Assembly (NCBI GenBank): GCA_023489375.1 | Contig: JAMDCX010000093.1 | Location: 1 to 18,690, forward strand | DNA length: 18,690 bases | Source: Planctomycetota bacterium | GTDB taxonomy: Bacteria > Planctomycetota > Phycisphaerae > WQYP01 | Direction of reading: 5' to 3' | In this document: in pieces, positions 1 through 7,773 of the stretch | Layout: each line of letters starts with the position of its first letter | How positions within the stretch are numbered: position 1 is the stretch's first letter | Position numbers and translations under genes: made by a program | The notes under the pieces: generated by a model | Seen by the model: the letters and a program-made list of their open reading frames with translations, nothing else | The model's database searches: none | Told to the model about the DNA's origin: nothing

Positions 1-95
1 AGCAAGGCAATAATGGAAATCACCACCAGAAGCTCAATTATGGTAAAACCGAGTGTAGATTTACGAACCGATTGGAATAGACGGTTTGGTCTCAT
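1..95 (-). CDS. Pseudopilin-like protein, 5' end only (prepilin-type N-terminal methylation domain)
   Basis: Only the first 31 residues lie in the window. They give a short basic leader with R2, R6, R11 and K12, then the type IV prepilin cleavage/methylation motif GFTIIELLVV and the start of a hydrophobic helix. In this family a prepilin peptidase cuts before the Phe and methylates it, and the helix then anchors the subunit in type II secretion or type IV pilus fibres. The Glu at +5 of the mature protein is present. The ATG at 95-93 has GGAG about 6 nt upstream. The gene lies downstream of the PEP-CTERM gene on the same strand but is separated from it by a terminator. In planctomycetes this N-terminus commonly belongs to DUF1559-type secreted proteins, but the diagnostic C-terminal part is outside the window, so the subfamily is unknown. 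Confidence 0.85.
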   Translation of the reverse strand, partial: MRPNRLFQSVRKSTLGFTIIELLVVISIIAL

Positions 96-167
96 GATAA
101 TTCTCCAAATTTTGGCCCCATGCCCGGCTAATAATATATAGTGGCACAATTACTTCAGTACGGCATC

Positions 168-210
168 AAAAGCGGTGGGGCATTCAGGCCCTCCGGAATG
201 CGCCCACCGC
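168..210 (-). terminator. Rho-independent terminator of the PEP-CTERM gene
   Basis: Read on the minus strand, an 8-bp GC-rich stem (GCGGTGGG with CCCACCGC) continues past a one-base C bulge into a further 6-bp stem (GCATTC with GAATGC). The loop is 10 nt and the structure is followed directly by TTTT. It begins 8-10 nt after the stop codon of the PEP-CTERM gene, so it probably separates that gene from the pseudopilin-like gene downstream. Confidence 0.75.
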
Positions 211-220
211 CAACGTCGTA

Positions 221-1081
221 TTACGCGATCCAATGGGTTGTCCGCTTTCGTCCCATCAACAACAAGCCTGCTCCGCCAATGGCAATAAGCCCCAATGTGG
301 TCGGTTCAGGTACCGGATTGACGTACGCACTGGTAAATGACTCATTGACAGTCTGAATCTGGCTAGAGGTCATTACACCGCTGTAAATCTGAAGTTCCGC
401 AATGTTGCCGATAAAAAATTCATTCGGCGAAGCGTTGGCGCCGGTGTCACTGGCACCAATGAGATTGACGGCGGAATTAAAAGCGTTACTACCGGTGGTC
501 GTTCCATCTGCGCTGCCATTTAAATAAAATGTTGCGTTGCCGGTATTGTCGGTAGCTACGCCGATCATACTGAAGGAATTATTGGAAACGGCCGTATTAG
601 ATGCCCCAAAAGCGGTGATGTCAGTATCAAGCAAAACCTGTACGTTTCCACCGTTTAACGTCTGAATACGATATTCCAATGCCCCCGGACCACCACCGAC
701 AATCGCGTAAGTACCGTTAACAGTTGTTGCGGTGGGTTCGGCAAAAGCCAGCACGGTGTAACCGCTGCCCGCCGGTAAACCGGTAGTTATCTTCAGATAT
801 TCATTGTTGGCGGAAAAATCGACGGCCGAGGAACCGTTGGGTGTGGCGCTGGTCACCAGAGTTGGTGCGGTTACGCCCGTGCCCACGGTGGCATTGTCGC
901 CATTACCAGAGGAATCGGTCCATACGCCCGTGGTGGCGTTGTAATTGACCGCCTTGTAATCCGCAAGCAACACCGGCGACGCCGAGACTCTGGCCACCAT
1001 CGATGTGCCCGCTGCCACAGCCGCAAGTGCTGTGATAACCAGGAGGGAACCACGAGAAATTGAGGACCGATGGGATAACAT
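221..1081 (-). CDS. Secreted LamG-like (concanavalin A-like) protein with PEP-CTERM sorting signal
   Basis: A 286-residue exported protein. Residues 1-35 form a signal peptide with a basic start and the hydrophobic run LLVITALAAVAAG. Residues about 37-254 have the beta-rich, Gly/Asn/Thr-rich pattern of LamG/laminin-G-like lectin folds: TDSSGNG near the start, AVDFSANNEYLKI, ATFYLNGS, and FFIGNIAELQIYSGVM near the end. The C-terminus is a classic PEP-CTERM signal: VPEP at 257-260, a hydrophobic helix to about 276, then the basic RKR at 278-280. Such proteins are exported, processed by an exosortase-type enzyme and placed at the surface or in the matrix. The ATG at 1081 is chosen because AAGGAG lies 6-7 nt upstream and the signal peptide begins there. 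The frame also stays open to an ATG at 1195 that has its own AAGGAG, but the extra 38 residues are not signal-like. The ligand is unknown. Confidence 0.9.
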   Translation of the reverse strand: MLSHRSSISRGSLLVITALAAVAAGTSMVARVSASPVLLADYKAVNYNATTGVWTDSSGNGDNATVGTGVTAPTLVTSATPNGSSAVDFSANNEYLKITTGLPAGSGYTVLAFAEPTATTVNGTYAIVGGGPGALEYRIQTLNGGNVQVLLDTDITAFGASNTAVSNNSFSMIGVATDNTGNATFYLNGSADGTTTGSNAFNSAVNLIGASDTGANASPNEFFIGNIAELQIYSGVMTSSQIQTVNESFTSAYVNPVPEPTTLGLIAIGGAGLLLMGRKRTTHWIA

Positions 1082-1195
1082 AAACGACTCCTTCTGCTCC
1101 CTGTGGGAGCGGTGTGAATTGCCCACGGGCCGCGTAGGCTGCGGTTTGCCGCAACATGCGGCGGAAGAAACGATATTAAGGTCCTTATTGAACAT
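1082..1195 (-). promoter_or_regulatory. Hairpin-rich 5' leader of the PEP-CTERM gene
   Basis: Four short perfect hairpins follow one another here: arms 1148-1152/1158-1162 (5 bp), 1130-1133/1141-1144 (4 bp), 1121-1123/1128-1130 (3 bp, weak) and 1096-1101/1105-1110 (6 bp, 3-nt loop). The last sits immediately upstream of the AAGGAG that serves the ATG at 1081, so folding could control ribosome access. A second AAGGAG and ATG at the far end (ATG at 1195) is in frame with the gene, so the leader could also be translated. No known riboswitch class was recognised. Confidence 0.4.
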
Positions 1196-1238
1196 ACGTC
1201 ATCTCCTTAATATAGGACCAATTTTGTTCTCCACTACC

Positions 1239-1258
1239 TGCCAACCACACGGTTGGCA
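1239..1258. promoter_or_regulatory. Perfect 8-bp inverted repeat upstream of the PEP-CTERM leader
   Basis: TGCCAACC and GGTTGGCA flank a 4-nt spacer (acac). The repeat lies about 44 bp upstream of the distal ATG at 1195. No T run follows on either strand, so a repressor operator or an RNA hairpin in the 5' untranslated region is more likely than a terminator. Confidence 0.35.
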
Positions 1259-1455
1259 AATCTGCAGTTGAGAGCATCTGTGCTAAAAATTGTGTTACCC
1301 TTTTGAATCCAGCAAATTACGAAATTACAGATCATCGAAGCCATAATTTCACACCTATCAATCAGCTGCCGACTATTTTGTCACGGCCAAATTAGCCTCG
1401 TTAGTAATAAGTATAGCGATCTGCCACAGAAGTGTCAAGCAAAATGTTCTTCAGT

Positions 1456-1487
1456 ATGTAATTACGCAATTATATAATGTAATTACG
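1456..1487. promoter_or_regulatory. Two direct copies of ATGTAATTACG, 21 bp apart
   Basis: The 11-mer ATGTAATTACG occurs at 1456-1466 and again at 1477-1487. Each copy contains the 8-bp palindrome GTAATTAC. The 21-bp period equals two turns of B-DNA, as expected for a dimeric regulator binding the same face twice. The target gene is unclear: the PEP-CTERM gene starts about 375 bp away on one side and galM about 700 bp away on the other. Confidence 0.3.
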
Positions 1488-1935
1488 TGTATATTAGTAC
1501 TACAATGAACCTTCGCCTGACAAAATATTCGACATTGGATTGGCAAAACCACTGCTGTATGCGGTATGCGATAATTTGGGCTTGGGTGGTAAGTCTCACT
1601 GCGCCGTTCAAACATAACTTTATATATTTACAACACTTATGCTCAAAGATTCGTTATAGTAGTAGCTATCCACGGTATGGCCATCAACATCGCCCGCCCT
1701 GGGCCAAATTTTGTAGGGGACGGGTTACAGAGGATAGTTTATAAGGGATATACGCGTCGGCTATGGCGTAATGAAAAAATGATTCATGAGACGGCCTTGT
1801 AGCCTTAATGAGACATTGCGCTGCACTTTAAAGCGCCGTAATCACAATAGTTATTTTGTTCGTTGTTCGATTCACGTTGCTCGTTATTATTGATATATCA
1901 TCTCTATTCGTTGGCGCGACCCACAATCGCGGCGT

Positions 1936-1978
1936 GTTAAACCCGCCGGTTAACATATCCAGTGGGATAAACCACTGG
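1936..1978. repeat. Two adjacent 7-bp hairpins
   Basis: The first hairpin (1936-1954) pairs GTTAA-(A bulge)-CC with GGTTAAC around a CGCC loop. The second (1959-1978) pairs CCAGTGG with CCACTGG around a 6-nt loop. They are only 4 bp apart in gene-free DNA, and no T tract follows. They may be a REP-like repeat or a mobile-element remnant. No second copy was seen in this window. Confidence 0.3.
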
Positions 1979-2120
1979 CTCGCATCCCCCCTGTATCCCG
2001 TCTTCTAACTTCTATGTTTTATTCATTACTCATTAACTACAGAACGGCCAGCTACCTGGCTAGCATATCATAATAACTCCTGCATTTTACTCATTATTCT
2101 CTTGTATTTTTATTTTTCGC

Positions 2121-2146
2121 GGTATGAACCTGTGACCGGTTACAAA
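2121..2146 (-). repeat. Dispersed intergenic motif, copy 1
   Basis: On the minus strand this reads TTTGTAACCGGTCACAGG followed by TTCATACC. Its core GTAACCGGTCACAGG matches the cores at 7939-7952, 11605-11619 and 11990-12004 with one to three differences. The flanking TTTGTAACCGG and GTTCATA blocks match 11904-11929. It lies 45 bp upstream of galM. Confidence 0.45.
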
Positions 2147-2190
2147 ATGTATGATAGCCAATCCGTCGAATATCAGTTAGAATACAATCT

Positions 2191-3231
2191 ATGAATATCA
2201 CACATGAAATTTTTGGTCATACCAAAGAAGCGCAGCCAGTGGAAATCTATACCCTTGCCAGTGCCGCCGGGCTGAAGCTTAAAGTCTGTGCTTACGGGGC
2301 TACTATCACAGAATTGCACACACCGGATCGCAAGGGAGACACCGCCGATGTGACACTGGGTTTTGCGCAGCTGGGACCATACTTGGGAGTACATCCCTCA
2401 CTGGGCTGCGTGGTTGGGCGTGTGGCCAATCGCATCGCCAACGCCCGCTTTCGTCTTAATAAAAAGGATTACCAGCTATTTGCCAATACCGGCTCGCACA
2501 GCCTTCATGGCGGCAAGATTGGTCTGGCCCGCCGCGTCTGGAAATCCCAGCTTATCAAAGTCAATGGTATCTCCGCCGTGGAATTCAGCTATCACAGCCC
2601 GGATATGGAGGAAGGCTATCCCGGCAATGTTGATTTCAAAGCCGTCTATTTAATGCCCGACGAGCATACCATCCGTCTGATTATGGAAGCCCGAACAGAT
2701 TATCCCACCCCCATCAATCTTACCAATCATGCCTATTTCAATTTTCATGGCGCCGGTCAGGGGGATATTCTGGATCATGAACTGACCATTCACGCTGATT
2801 ATTACACGCCGGTGGATACCACACTGATTCCCACGGGAGAAATTCATAGTGTCCATGGAACGCCCCTGGACTTTACACGCTCTGCCGCCATCGGAGCACG
2901 AATTGCACAAGTCCCCGGCGGCTATGACCACAATTATGTGCTGCGTACCGGTGATGATCCATTACATCCCGCAGCCCGGCTGGCCGAAGTTAAAAGCGGG
3001 CGCGTCATGGAATTGTGGACTACTCAACCCGGTGTACAACTGTATACCGGTAATTTTCTGGATGGGAGTTTGACCGGTATTGGCGGATCGTATCGCAAAC
3101 ATGGCGGGGTGTGTCTGGAAACACAGCACTTTCCGGATTCCGTTCATCATGGATATTTTCCGTCCATTATTCTGCATCCGGGGCAGCATTATCATCATAT
3201 TGCGGAGTATCGATTTCCAAATCCAGTATAA
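2191..3231 (+). CDS. galM: Aldose 1-epimerase (galactose mutarotase)
   Basis: A 346-residue cytosolic enzyme that interconverts alpha and beta anomers of hexoses such as galactose and glucose, feeding the Leloir and glycolytic routes. Family landmarks appear in order: VVGRVANRIA with sugar-binding R81, SHSLHGG with H106, NLTNHAYFN with the catalytic acid H180, YDHNYVL with D246, and CLETQHFPDS with the catalytic base E310. The length is typical for GalM, and there is no signal peptide, as expected for the cytosolic form. The start at 2191 fits the family N-terminus but lacks a clear Shine-Dalgarno sequence. No galK or galT lies beside it. The next gene, a membrane glycosyltransferase, begins 41 bp downstream on the same strand, so the two may be co-transcribed. 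Confidence 0.95.
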   Translation: MNITHEIFGHTKEAQPVEIYTLASAAGLKLKVCAYGATITELHTPDRKGDTADVTLGFAQLGPYLGVHPSLGCVVGRVANRIANARFRLNKKDYQLFANTGSHSLHGGKIGLARRVWKSQLIKVNGISAVEFSYHSPDMEEGYPGNVDFKAVYLMPDEHTIRLIMEARTDYPTPINLTNHAYFNFHGAGQGDILDHELTIHADYYTPVDTTLIPTGEIHSVHGTPLDFTRSAAIGARIAQVPGGYDHNYVLRTGDDPLHPAARLAEVKSGRVMELWTTQPGVQLYTGNFLDGSLTGIGGSYRKHGGVCLETQHFPDSVHHGYFPSIILHPGQHYHHIAEYRFPNPV

Positions 3232-3272
3232 AGACCTCCTTTGGACTGATAATCCGGTATGATGGCTCCGTG

Positions 3273-4505
3273 ATGATCCAGATGTTTTTTGCACATTGGT
3301 ATACCGTCTTGTTTACATTGCTGTGGGGCATGGCTCTTGTGATTGCCGCCTGGGGTGTACGGGTGGCACAGTTTTTCAATCTGCGGATGCCAAGAGTCAT
3401 TAAACAGCCGCTGGCGGATAAGTTTCCCATGGTAGCGGTGATCGCGCCAATTAAGGGTGTAGACGCCAACACCCGGCAGAACGTCACCGCCCTGTTACAA
3501 CAGGATTATCCGCATTATCGTGTTATTTTTGCGGTGGAATCAACGGATGATCCGGCCTGTGCGTTGATACATGCCGCACAGGCGGCCAACGCCTTAAGAC
3601 CTGTTGAACTGGTGGTTGCCGGGAGAGCAACTACACGTGGCCAGAAAGTTCATAACCAGCTGGCGGCGGTGGACCGCACAACATCGGAAGACAAATTTCT
3701 GGCCTTCATGGATGCCGATGCCCATCCGGCACCAAACTGGCTGCATGCTTTGGTTTCCATGTTGAATTCCCATCATATTGGAGCCACCACAGGCTATCGC
3801 TTCTATGTACCAACCAATTCGGGCGCCGCCAATGGAATTATTTGTGTGCTTAATGCCATGGTTGGAACGTTATTTGGGCCTTATCGGCGAACGGTAGCCT
3901 GGGGGGGGTCCATGGCTATTCAACGAGCGGATTTTTACGCCTTCGGAGTATATGACGCCTGGCGTGGAGCCTTAAGTGATGATTATGTTCTGACTTACTG
4001 CGTAAAAAAGAAAGCCCACAGAAAAATTCATTTTGTACCCCAATGTATCGTTGCCTCACAGGCTTCTTTTGACTGGCCCAAGGCCTGGGAGTTTGCGGTT
4101 CGACAATATCGTATTACCCGCGTATGCGCCGGCCGGTTATGGCTGACGGGGTTGGCGGGGGCGGCACTATATATTTCCGCGTTACTATCCGCATTGGTAG
4201 CGACAATGTTAATGGTGTTGGCCGGTTCAGCCTGGTGGCCGGCTCCACTGATGGTGTTGATAGGGCTCTATAGCCTGTCCATATTGCGGGGGTGGTTTGT
4301 GCTTAAGGCCGCGTGCCATTTATTGCCGGATCATGGTGCTGCCATTACCCGGGCGCGGTTCTGGTTCACCTGGGGAATGCCCGTGGTACACATTGTTAAT
4401 GCAGCATTTTTACTGGGTGCGGCAACAGGGCGCCTTATTACGTGGCGTTCCCGGCGGTATCTTATGCGTTCACGTACCAGTACAACAGTTCTTCCTGATG
4501 GCTGA
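3273..4505 (+). CDS. Membrane GT2 glycosyltransferase, ceramide glucosyltransferase/HpnI-like
   Basis: A 410-residue family 2 glycosyltransferase, probably moving a sugar from a nucleotide sugar to a membrane lipid at the inner face of the membrane. It has an N-terminal transmembrane helix (about 10-30) and a GT-A domain from VAVIAPIKGVD (about 54) with the metal-binding D147-A-D149 in FMDADAHP. Further conserved points are WGGSMAI (210-216), the acceptor-side D236-D237 in ALSDDYVL, and R277-QYR280, which stands in the place of the (Q/R)xxRW motif but has Ile where Trp is usual. Three or so C-terminal membrane helices follow (about 291-317, 322-345, 364-387). This layout matches ceramide glucosyltransferases and hopanoid HpnI, so the lipid acceptor is uncertain. 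The ATG at 3273 is chosen over upstream starts because those overlap galM. A GTG immediately precedes it, and no strong ribosome-binding site is seen. Confidence 0.85.
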   Translation: MIQMFFAHWYTVLFTLLWGMALVIAAWGVRVAQFFNLRMPRVIKQPLADKFPMVAVIAPIKGVDANTRQNVTALLQQDYPHYRVIFAVESTDDPACALIHAAQAANALRPVELVVAGRATTRGQKVHNQLAAVDRTTSEDKFLAFMDADAHPAPNWLHALVSMLNSHHIGATTGYRFYVPTNSGAANGIICVLNAMVGTLFGPYRRTVAWGGSMAIQRADFYAFGVYDAWRGALSDDYVLTYCVKKKAHRKIHFVPQCIVASQASFDWPKAWEFAVRQYRITRVCAGRLWLTGLAGAALYISALLSALVATMLMVLAGSAWWPAPLMVLIGLYSLSILRGWFVLKAACHLLPDHGAAITRARFWFTWGMPVVHIVNAAFLLGAATGRLITWRSRRYLMRSRTSTTVLPDG

Positions 4506-4526
4506 TAATTGGTTCGTAAGAACTGT
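4485..4526 (+). terminator. Hairpin across the glycosyltransferase stop codon
   Basis: ACAGTTCTT (4485-4493) pairs perfectly with AAGAACTGT (4518-4526), with a 24-nt loop that contains the stop codon. The following sequence is AT-rich but has no solid T run, so this may be a weak terminator or a structure that protects the mRNA end. Confidence 0.3.
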
Positions 4527-5025
4527 CACTATTTACTATCTTAACGGGAATATACGGTGATTCTTTTCTTACACAATATATTGCCGTGTATATCATACAA
4601 ATGCTTTTTTCCGCATAGCAATCGGTGATGGATGAACCTGATACAATCCCGACAACTCCCCGCCAGGTCGTTGCTCCTTTATCGCCTCCATGGCCTTGGT
4701 CTTTGAACAATGCCGTAGACCGACGCCGTTTAAATAGCATAACTGGCACTCCTATAAATAGAAAAAACTATTTTCCCAGCGTGTCCAGTTTTGAAGAGCG
4801 TTACAGTGGAGACAATTTAAGGCTGTACAATGCATATATTTGAAAGAGGGTGCCTTTCTATGAACCCGGAAAATCCACCGGTGCTGGAATTAATCGGTGA
4901 ATTTCCTAGACTGAATTCAGTTTGATCCCGATAGCACACCACGTTTATGTCAGTGTATAGTTATATGATGTTGTTGGACCGGTGAAAAATTCACGGTCTG
5001 TGATATGTATCATAAGGAGTAGATC
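4506..5025. other. Spacer between the glycosyltransferase and the Pat-like gene
   Basis: 520 bp with no convincing gene. A minus-strand frame (ATG at 4740, stop at 4462) has an AGGAG 8 nt upstream but gives a 92-residue product with no recognisable pattern. It also runs into the glycosyltransferase gene. The last 30 bp hold a CRP-like palindrome and the ribosome-binding site of the next gene. Confidence 0.5.
4999..5014. promoter_or_regulatory. CRP/FNR-type half-sites just before the Pat-like start
   Basis: TGTGA-N6-TCATA matches the CRP consensus TGTGA-N6-TCACA at 9 of 10 conserved bases. It ends where the AAGGAG ribosome-binding site (5014-5019) begins. From that position a bound protein would block rather than recruit polymerase, unless the transcript starts elsewhere. 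Seen by eye only. Confidence 0.3.
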
Positions 5026-7773
5026 TTGGCAGTCGTTACACAGAATAGCAAAATTCCAAATATTCCGCATGTTCGCCGTCCGTTGGAGGCTTTAATGCAC
5101 CCACGAAACGTAGCCGTTATTGGTGCTACGGAAAATCCCGGTTCGGTGGGGCGCACATTGCTGTGGAATCTCATTTCATCACCGTTTGGCGGCACGGTAT
5201 TTCCGGTGAATCCGAAACGGCCCAGTGTCCTGGGCATCAAAGCATATTCAACCATACGCGATGTGCCGGAGCCGGTGGACCTTGCGGTGATCTGTACTCC
5301 CGCCGCCACTGTGCCGGACTTGGTGGCGCAGTGCGGCGCAGCGGGGATTCCCGGTGCTATTATTATCTCGGCCGGCTTCAAGGAACTCGGTGCCCCCGGT
5401 GTAGAATTAGAACGGCAAATTGCGGTGCAAGCCCGGCAGTACTCCATGCGGATCATCGGGCCGAACTGCCTGGGGGTGCAAAATCCACTACTTGGTTTTA
5501 ATGCCACGTTCGCACATGGTATTGCGCGGGCGGGTTCTATTGCGTTTTTGTCACAGTCCGGTGCCTTATTAACAGGCATTCTGGATTGGGCCGAACGTGA
5601 ACAAATCGGCTTTAGTTCCATTGTATCCCTGGGATCCATGCTGGATGTCGGTTTTGGCGATTTAATTGATTACCTGGGTGATGATCCGCGTACCCGGGCC
5701 ATTCTGATTTATATGGAAAGCATTGGCAATCCACGCCAATTCATTTCCGCCGCGCGCGAGGTGGCCTTAACCAAACCTATTATTATTATCAAAGCGGGCC
5801 GCACCGCCGCTGCCGCCGCCGCTGCCGCCAGTCATACCGGTTCCATGACCGGTTCTGATGAAGTGCTCGATGCGGTGTTCCGCCGTGTTGGTATTCTGCG
5901 GGTCAATGAAATCAGCGAATTGTTTGATTTGACGGAAGTTTTGGCGCATCAGCCCCGTCCGAAGGGACCCAATCTCACGATTCTGACCAACGCCGGCGGC
6001 CCAGGTGTATTGGCTACCGATGCGCTGATTCAAGGCGGAGGTGAGTTAACCAAGTTGTCCGATCCGACCATGAAGGAGCTTAATACGCTTCTGCCAGGGC
6101 CATGGTCACATGGCAACCCGGTGGATATTCTTGGCGATGCCTCTCCGGAACGTTATGCCAAATCCCTTGAAATCGCGGGCCGTGACGCTCACTCCGACGG
6201 CATGTTAGTCATTCTTACGCCGCAGGATATGACCGACCCAACTCGATCCGCCGAGGCCCTGGTTGTCGCCGCAAAAGGCCAATCTAAACCGGTACTGGCC
6301 AGCTGGATGGGAGGAGCTATGGTTCGTGCCGGCGAGGAAATTCTGAATCGCGCCGGTATTCCCACGTTTGCTTATCCCGATGCGGCGGCCAGTGCGTTTA
6401 ATTATCTCTGGCGCTATGACCGAACCCTGAAATCTCTTTATCAAACCCCGCGATCCGCTGGTGATCAAGCTTCTGATACACAGTGCCAGGCACAGGTACA
6501 GTCGCTTTTTGCCAGGGTGCTGGCTGATAAACGCACCACGCTTACCGAACCGGAATCCAAAGAGTTGTTGGGCGCTTACGGCATTCCCGTCACTCCCACA
6601 CATGTTGCCGTCAACGTGCGAGAAGCGGTTGCGGCTGCTGAAAAACTTGGCTATCCCGTGGTGCTTAAGGTTTTCTCAAAAACCATTTCCCACAAAACCG
6701 ATGTGGGCGGAGTACAACTGAATCTTTCCTGCGCTGAGGCGGTGAAACAAGCCTTTGAAAGTATCCAGGCTTCAGTGATCGCCAAGGCCAGTGCCAATCA
6801 ATTCCAGGGCGTTACTGTACAACCCATGGTGCGCCTAACCGATGCCTATGAATTAATTCTTGGCTCCACGATTGATGCGCAATTTGGTCCGGTTCTGTTG
6901 TTTGGAGCAGGCGGGCAAATGGTGGAGTTATTCCGCGACCATGCTCTGGCCTTGCCGCCGTTGAATTCCACGCTTGCCCGACAAATGATCAATCAGACCA
7001 AAATCAGCAAAGCGCTGGCGGGAATACGCGGTCGCGCGGCCGTTGATGTGGTAGAACTGGAACGTATTCTGGTGCGGTTCAGTGCCATGGTCATTGAAAA
7101 TCCGCGCATCAAAGAAATTGATATTAATCCGCTGCTGGTAAGCCCCAAACAATTTGTGGCCCTGGACGCCCGGGTTATACTTTATCCCGCCGATGTTGTG
7201 GATGCGGCCTTACCGCGCCCGGCTATCCGTCCCTATCCATCCCAGTATGTTCACACCATCAAAACAGACAATGGGCAATCGATTCTTTTGCGCCCCATTA
7301 TGCCGCAGGACGAACCGTTAATTGTCAAATTTCATCAATCACTTTCCACGGAAACTGTGCGCAACCGTTTTTACAATGTTATGAAACTGGAAGACCGTAT
7401 CGCCCATGAACGGCTTGTACGCGTCTGTATGAACGACTATGACCGGGAAATTGCGCTCGTGGCGCAAAGTTCCTCTTCCGATGGCGCGCCGGAAATTATC
7501 GGTGTAAGCCGACTGTCAAAAATTCGCGGTACCAATGAGGCGGAAGCCTCGGTGGTTGTGGCCGATGCCTGGCAAAGCCGGGGCATTGGAACGGCACTGC
7601 TGGAGGAAGCTGTTAAAATTGCAAAAATCGAAGGTGTATCAAGATTATTTGCCACCGCCTTATCGGAAAATCTGGAAGTTCAGCATGTACTGACGAAAAA
7701 ACTCGGTTTCAAGGTAATTGCGGAGGCTCAAGGTCCGACGGTCCACTTTGAACTCAACCTTGCCAAGACCTGA
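5026..7773 (+). CDS. Pat-like bifunctional protein: ADP-forming acyl-CoA synthetase modules fused to a GNAT acetyltransferase
   Basis: A 915-residue protein with the E. coli PatZ (YfiQ)/Salmonella Pat domain order. Residues about 20-115 are a CoA-binding Rossmann domain (VAVIGATENPGSVG). About 140-470 are the succinyl-CoA ligase-like modules (IIGPNCLG; LSQSGAL). The phosphohistidine site is intact: ASHTGSMTGSDEV with H270. About 490-720 form an ATP-grasp domain (GYPVVLKVFS, SHKTDVGGV, IKEIDINPLLV). About 750-915 form a GNAT domain with the acetyl-CoA loop Q850-SRGIG-T. Pat enzymes acetylate lysines, notably of acetyl-CoA synthetase, and so control acetate activation. In the enterobacterial proteins the synthetase part is reported to lack the active His, so this protein may keep real acyl-CoA synthetase activity. 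The TTG start at 5026 is supported by AAGGAG 6 nt upstream and by the absence of a better ATG. It is 29 residues longer than PatZ. Confidence 0.9.
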   Translation: MAVVTQNSKIPNIPHVRRPLEALMHPRNVAVIGATENPGSVGRTLLWNLISSPFGGTVFPVNPKRPSVLGIKAYSTIRDVPEPVDLAVICTPAATVPDLVAQCGAAGIPGAIIISAGFKELGAPGVELERQIAVQARQYSMRIIGPNCLGVQNPLLGFNATFAHGIARAGSIAFLSQSGALLTGILDWAEREQIGFSSIVSLGSMLDVGFGDLIDYLGDDPRTRAILIYMESIGNPRQFISAAREVALTKPIIIIKAGRTAAAAAAAASHTGSMTGSDEVLDAVFRRVGILRVNEISELFDLTEVLAHQPRPKGPNLTILTNAGGPGVLATDALIQGGGELTKLSDPTMKELNTLLPGPWSHGNPVDILGDASPERYAKSLEIAGRDAHSDGMLVILTPQDMTDPTRSAEALVVAAKGQSKPVLASWMGGAMVRAGEEILNRAGIPTFAYPDAAASAFNYLWRYDRTLKSLYQTPRSAGDQASDTQCQAQVQSLFARVLADKRTTLTEPESKELLGAYGIPVTPTHVAVNVREAVAAAEKLGYPVVLKVFSKTISHKTDVGGVQLNLSCAEAVKQAFESIQASVIAKASANQFQGVTVQPMVRLTDAYELILGSTIDAQFGPVLLFGAGGQMVELFRDHALALPPLNSTLARQMINQTKISKALAGIRGRAAVDVVELERILVRFSAMVIENPRIKEIDINPLLVSPKQFVALDARVILYPADVVDAALPRPAIRPYPSQYVHTIKTDNGQSILLRPIMPQDEPLIVKFHQSLSTETVRNRFYNVMKLEDRIAHERLVRVCMNDYDREIALVAQSSSSDGAPEIIGVSRLSKIRGTNEAEASVVVADAWQSRGIGTALLEEAVKIAKIEGVSRLFATALSENLEVQHVLTKKLGFKVIAEAQGPTVHFELNLAKT

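Larger units (their letters stand above)
1259..2190. other. Gene-free spacer between the divergent PEP-CTERM gene and galM
   Basis: About 930 bp without a convincing coding region. Open frames here have no ribosome-binding site and no protein-like composition. The spacer holds the paired GTAATTAC palindromes (1456-1487), two adjacent hairpins (1936-1978) and one copy of a dispersed motif (2121-2146). Promoters for both flanking divergent genes must lie here, but no clear sigma70-type promoter could be fixed by eye. Confidence 0.6.

Noticed and set aside
1082..1195. Cyclic-di-GMP-I (GEMM) riboswitch in the PEP-CTERM leader
   Set aside because: GGCAAACC, a piece of the GEMM core, is present on the minus strand, but the GNRA-loop stem and the GCAAAGCC block at the right distance are missing. 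Called only an unassigned structured leader.
1865..1873. GTTCGATTC resembling a tRNA T-loop
   Set aside because: No acceptor stem, D arm or anticodon stem can be built around it on either strand.
4462..4740. Minus-strand 92-codon frame with AGGAG before its ATG
   Set aside because: The product has no recognisable pattern, the frame overlaps the end of the glycosyltransferase gene, and a plus-strand frame of similar length covers the same DNA. The ribosome-binding site alone is not enough.
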